Assembly: GCA_027018975.1 (NCBI GenBank)
Contig: JALUXN010000119.1
Coordinates: 1-14,433, forward strand
DNA: 14,433 bases
Source: Mariprofundaceae bacterium
Lineage (GTDB): Bacteria; Pseudomonadota; Zetaproteobacteria; Mariprofundales; Mariprofundaceae
Reading direction: 5' to 3'
This document shows, in pieces, positions 12,390 to 14,433 of this stretch. Made by a program: the position numbers and the translations under genes. The notes under the pieces were generated by a model. That model did no database searches. It had not been told where the DNA came from and worked only from the letters and a program-made list of their open reading frames with translations. Within the stretch, counting starts at the first letter, position 1, and each line of letters begins with the position of its first letter.

Positions 12390-13705
12390 GCGCTGTCGCC
12401 ATGGTCGTTCCGGCTGACATCCATGATCCAGACCGGATTCTCGGCGGCCATGCGGTGCATCTGCAGGATCGGCTTGCTGCGTGAGACCTGCATCTGGGTG
12501 AGTGACCAGCAGATATCGCCATCGACAGCTATGGCCTGCACGCAAGCGGTGGCGCTGGCGAGGTTCTCCACGGTGACAAAGTTCATCACCAGATGACCAC
12601 CGGGCTTGAGACGCGCGATAATTAGCTCAATCAGGGTGGTCAGTTCACCACCGGAGCCGCCGATGAAGACCGCATCTGGATCAGGCCACGCCGCCAGCCC
12701 GTCGGGCGCTTTGCCGTGTTGCAGGGTGTAGTGGTGGATGCCCATGCTACGTTGGTTGGATCGGGCAATGTCGATGTCGGCGCTGTTTTTTTCAATCGCA
12801 TAGACCCAACCATCGGGGCAGAGGCGTGCCGCTTCCAGCCCGACCGCGCCGGAGCCGGCTCCGATATCCCAGACGATGCTGTGGCGGCGCAGCTGCAGCA
12901 GCGCCAGCGACAGGGCACGCACTTCGCGTTTGGTGATCAGCCCCTTGTCGGGTTTGCGCTGGGCGAAGTGGTGATCGGCTCGGCCGAAGAGCAGTGGCTG
13001 CGGCAGTGGGGCTTTGCGCTCCAGAATGACCATATTCGGTTCGGCAAATGTCTGTTCCGCGATACTGGCAACGGGTTGATCCGCGATGATCCGCTCATCC
13101 GGCCGCATGAGTTGCTCGGCCACGATCATGTTAAAATCATCGGCCATCGCTTCGGCGACTAACATGCGCGCCACCCGTGCCGGGCTGTTCTCCGGCGAGG
13201 TGAAGAGGATGATTTTCTGCTGCTGCATGCAGGCGCGGAACAGCGGATAGAGCGGGTGGTTCGGGCCGCGTTCAGGCTGCCATTCGCCGCTATCCGCATG
13301 ATGAATCGAGCAGATATGGGCATCCTGCCAGCTGATACCGACGCGCGCGCAGGCCAGTTGCAGGGCGGAGAGATTGGGGCGGATATCGAGTTTGGCGAGG
13401 CCGATTTTTCTCTTCAGATAGCCGCCGATGCCGTGGCAGAGCGGGTCACCAGTGGCCAGCACCACCACCTGCTGATCGTCAGCCAGTGCGCTCTCAATCA
13501 GTGTTGGCAGTCGAGTAAGTTGACCGGTCAGGTCGAAGCAGCTCGCCTCTGCAGCGATATGCTCTGCCAGCAGGGCGAGCAGTCGATGGCCGCCGATGAC
13601 CAGATCGGCGCGCTGCAGACAGCGCAGATCATCGGCGCGCAGGCTGGCGGCGCCGTCATCGAGCAGCCCCAGAACAATCGCCTGTTTTGGCTTATGATGA
13701 CACAT
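12386..13705 (-). CDS. cobL: Precorrin-6Y C5,15-methyltransferase (decarboxylating) CobL (CbiE-CbiT fusion)
   Basis: 439 residues. Methylates precorrin-6Y at C5 and C15 and decarboxylates the acetate side chain, giving precorrin-8 in the corrin (B12) pathway. The N-terminal half (about 1-235) is a CbiE-type tetrapyrrole methylase with a VLATGDPL motif near 82-89. The C-terminal half is a CbiT-type Rossmann methyltransferase, opening with LITKREVRA (from 256) and SAM motif DIGAGSG (280-286). I chose ATG 13705, which starts 1 base after the uvrD stop; ATG 13729 in the same frame would overlap uvrD by 23 bases. It overlaps rsmA by 4 bases (ATGA). Other corrin-pathway genes are not nearby in this window. 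It may supply the cofactor used by NrdJa. Confidence 0.92.
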   Translation of the reverse strand: MCHHKPKQAIVLGLLDDGAASLRADDLRCLQRADLVIGGHRLLALLAEHIAAEASCFDLTGQLTRLPTLIESALADDQQVVVLATGDPLCHGIGGYLKRKIGLAKLDIRPNLSALQLACARVGISWQDAHICSIHHADSGEWQPERGPNHPLYPLFRACMQQQKIILFTSPENSPARVARMLVAEAMADDFNMIVAEQLMRPDERIIADQPVASIAEQTFAEPNMVILERKAPLPQPLLFGRADHHFAQRKPDKGLITKREVRALSLALLQLRRHSIVWDIGAGSGAVGLEAARLCPDGWVYAIEKNSADIDIARSNQRSMGIHHYTLQHGKAPDGLAAWPDPDAVFIGGSGGELTTLIELIIARLKPGGHLVMNFVTVENLASATACVQAIAVDGDICWSLTQMQVSRSKPILQMHRMAAENPVWIMDVSRNDHGDSA

Positions 13706-13706
13706 C

Positions 13707-14433
13707 TCAGCAAACCTGCAGCATGGCATATTTGAGCATCAATCGTTTGGTGCCACTGCGTTCAAATTGGATGGTGACTCGAGTGGAGGCGCCGCTCCCC
13801 TCCATCGCCAAGATGACTCCCTCTCCAAATGAGGGGTGGATGACAGTGGCGCCGACTTGTACCGCACCTGTACTGGAAGCGGTGACCTCATGGTGCGACT
13901 GCTCTGCCGCAAAGAGCTGTTTCGGCACTGCTTTGATGAAACGGCTGGGTATCGGGTAATGGGTCTCTCCGAAGAGGCGGCGCGATCTGGCCGAGGTGAG
14001 CAGTAGCCGGGCGCGGGCGCGGGTGATGCCGACATAGAGCAGCCGCCGCTCCTCGGCAATGCCCGCCTCGCCTTCATCCATGGCGCGCTGGTGCGGCAGC
14101 AGCCCCTCTTCAACGCCGGGCAGGGCGACACAATCGAACTCCAGCCCCTTGGCGCGATGCAGGCTCATCATATTGACGGCATCCTCCGGTTGCTCCTCCT
14201 GCTGCGTGCGCTCATCGCTCTGCAGCAGAGCGGCGCGATCCATCAACTCCACTGGCGTGATCTCCTCGGCCAATGCAAGCTCGATGTAGTCCTGCAGGGT
14301 GCGGATATTCTCCAGCCGCGCCGCCGACTCGATCTCGCCGAGCGCCTTGAGGCTCTCCAGATAACCGCTGGCCTGCATCAGGCGCGCCAGACCGCGATCG
14401 GGCATCGCATCCAGCCCTTCATTGCGAATGGTG
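13707..14433 (-). CDS. uvrD: UvrD/PcrA-type DNA helicase (5' partial, C-terminal part)
   Basis: The last 242 or so residues of a superfamily 1A helicase; the frame is open to the right edge of the window, so the N-terminal part is outside. Motif V is seen as MMSLHRAKGLEFDCVALPGVEEGLLP and motif VI as EERRLLYVGITRARARL, both standard for UvrD/Rep/PcrA. The last 50 residues (VGATVIHPSFGEGVILAMEG through LMLKYAMLQ) form the Tudor-like C-terminal domain found in UvrD and PcrA, which contacts RNA polymerase or UvrB in studied members. Its presence favours UvrD/PcrA over Rep. cobL follows after one base, so the cluster uvrD-cobL-rsmA is probably one transcription unit. Confidence 0.93.
   Translation of the reverse strand, partial: TIRNEGLDAMPDRGLARLMQASGYLESLKALGEIESAARLENIRTLQDYIELALAEEITPVELMDRAALLQSDERTQQEEQPEDAVNMMSLHRAKGLEFDCVALPGVEEGLLPHQRAMDEGEAGIAEERRLLYVGITRARARLLLTSARSRRLFGETHYPIPSRFIKAVPKQLFAAEQSHHEVTASSTGAVQVGATVIHPSFGEGVILAMEGSGASTRVTIQFERSGTKRLMLKYAMLQVC

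Overview
The window looks like chromosome from a GC-rich proteobacterium. The split NrdJa/NrdJb class II ribonucleotide reductase and the RsmA, CobL and UvrD types fit a gamma- or zetaproteobacterium-like lineage, but I cannot name the genus. Most genes are ordinary housekeeping or cofactor genes. Four features stand out: a class II reductase split by an intein at its catalytic cysteine, a solitary TnsE-like gene in an AT-rich island, a small inverted-repeat element with a visible target-site duplication, and a compact NrdR/DnaA-type promoter region for the class II reductase.

Layout, left to right. (1) nrdA (5' end outside the window) and nrdB, + strand: an oxygen-dependent class Ia ribonucleotide reductase. 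(2) A convergent, AT-rich, minus-strand gene for a 568-residue protein that I read as a stand-alone homologue of the Tn7 target-selection protein TnsE; no other Tn7 gene is present. (3) nrdJb and nrdJa, minus strand: an adenosylcobalamin-dependent class II reductase. nrdJa carries a 376-residue LAGLIDADG intein between P326 and the catalytic-loop cysteine C703. A possible 59-codon ORF fills the 168-base gap between nrdJa and nrdJb. Upstream of nrdJa lie a sigma70-like promoter, two NrdR boxes 32 bp apart and a perfect DnaA box. (4) A divergent pair, a tandem-CDGSH iron-sulfur protein gene (minus) and dnaQ (plus), bracketed by two inverted copies of a small repeat. The left copy has matching terminal repeats and an 8-bp target-site duplication. 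(5) A tightly packed minus-strand cluster uvrD (partial) - cobL - rsmA that runs off the right edge.

How the genes fit together. The two reductases both make deoxynucleotides, one needing oxygen and the other needing B12 but not oxygen, so the locus supports dNTP supply under changing oxygen. CobL, about 2.5 kb away, acts in the corrin pathway that supplies the class II cofactor. The DnaA box, dnaQ and the clamp-binding-like motif in the TnsE homologue give a loose replication theme, but only the uvrD-cobL-rsmA, nrdAB and nrdJab groupings are supported as transcription units by spacing. Shared function across the window is inference.
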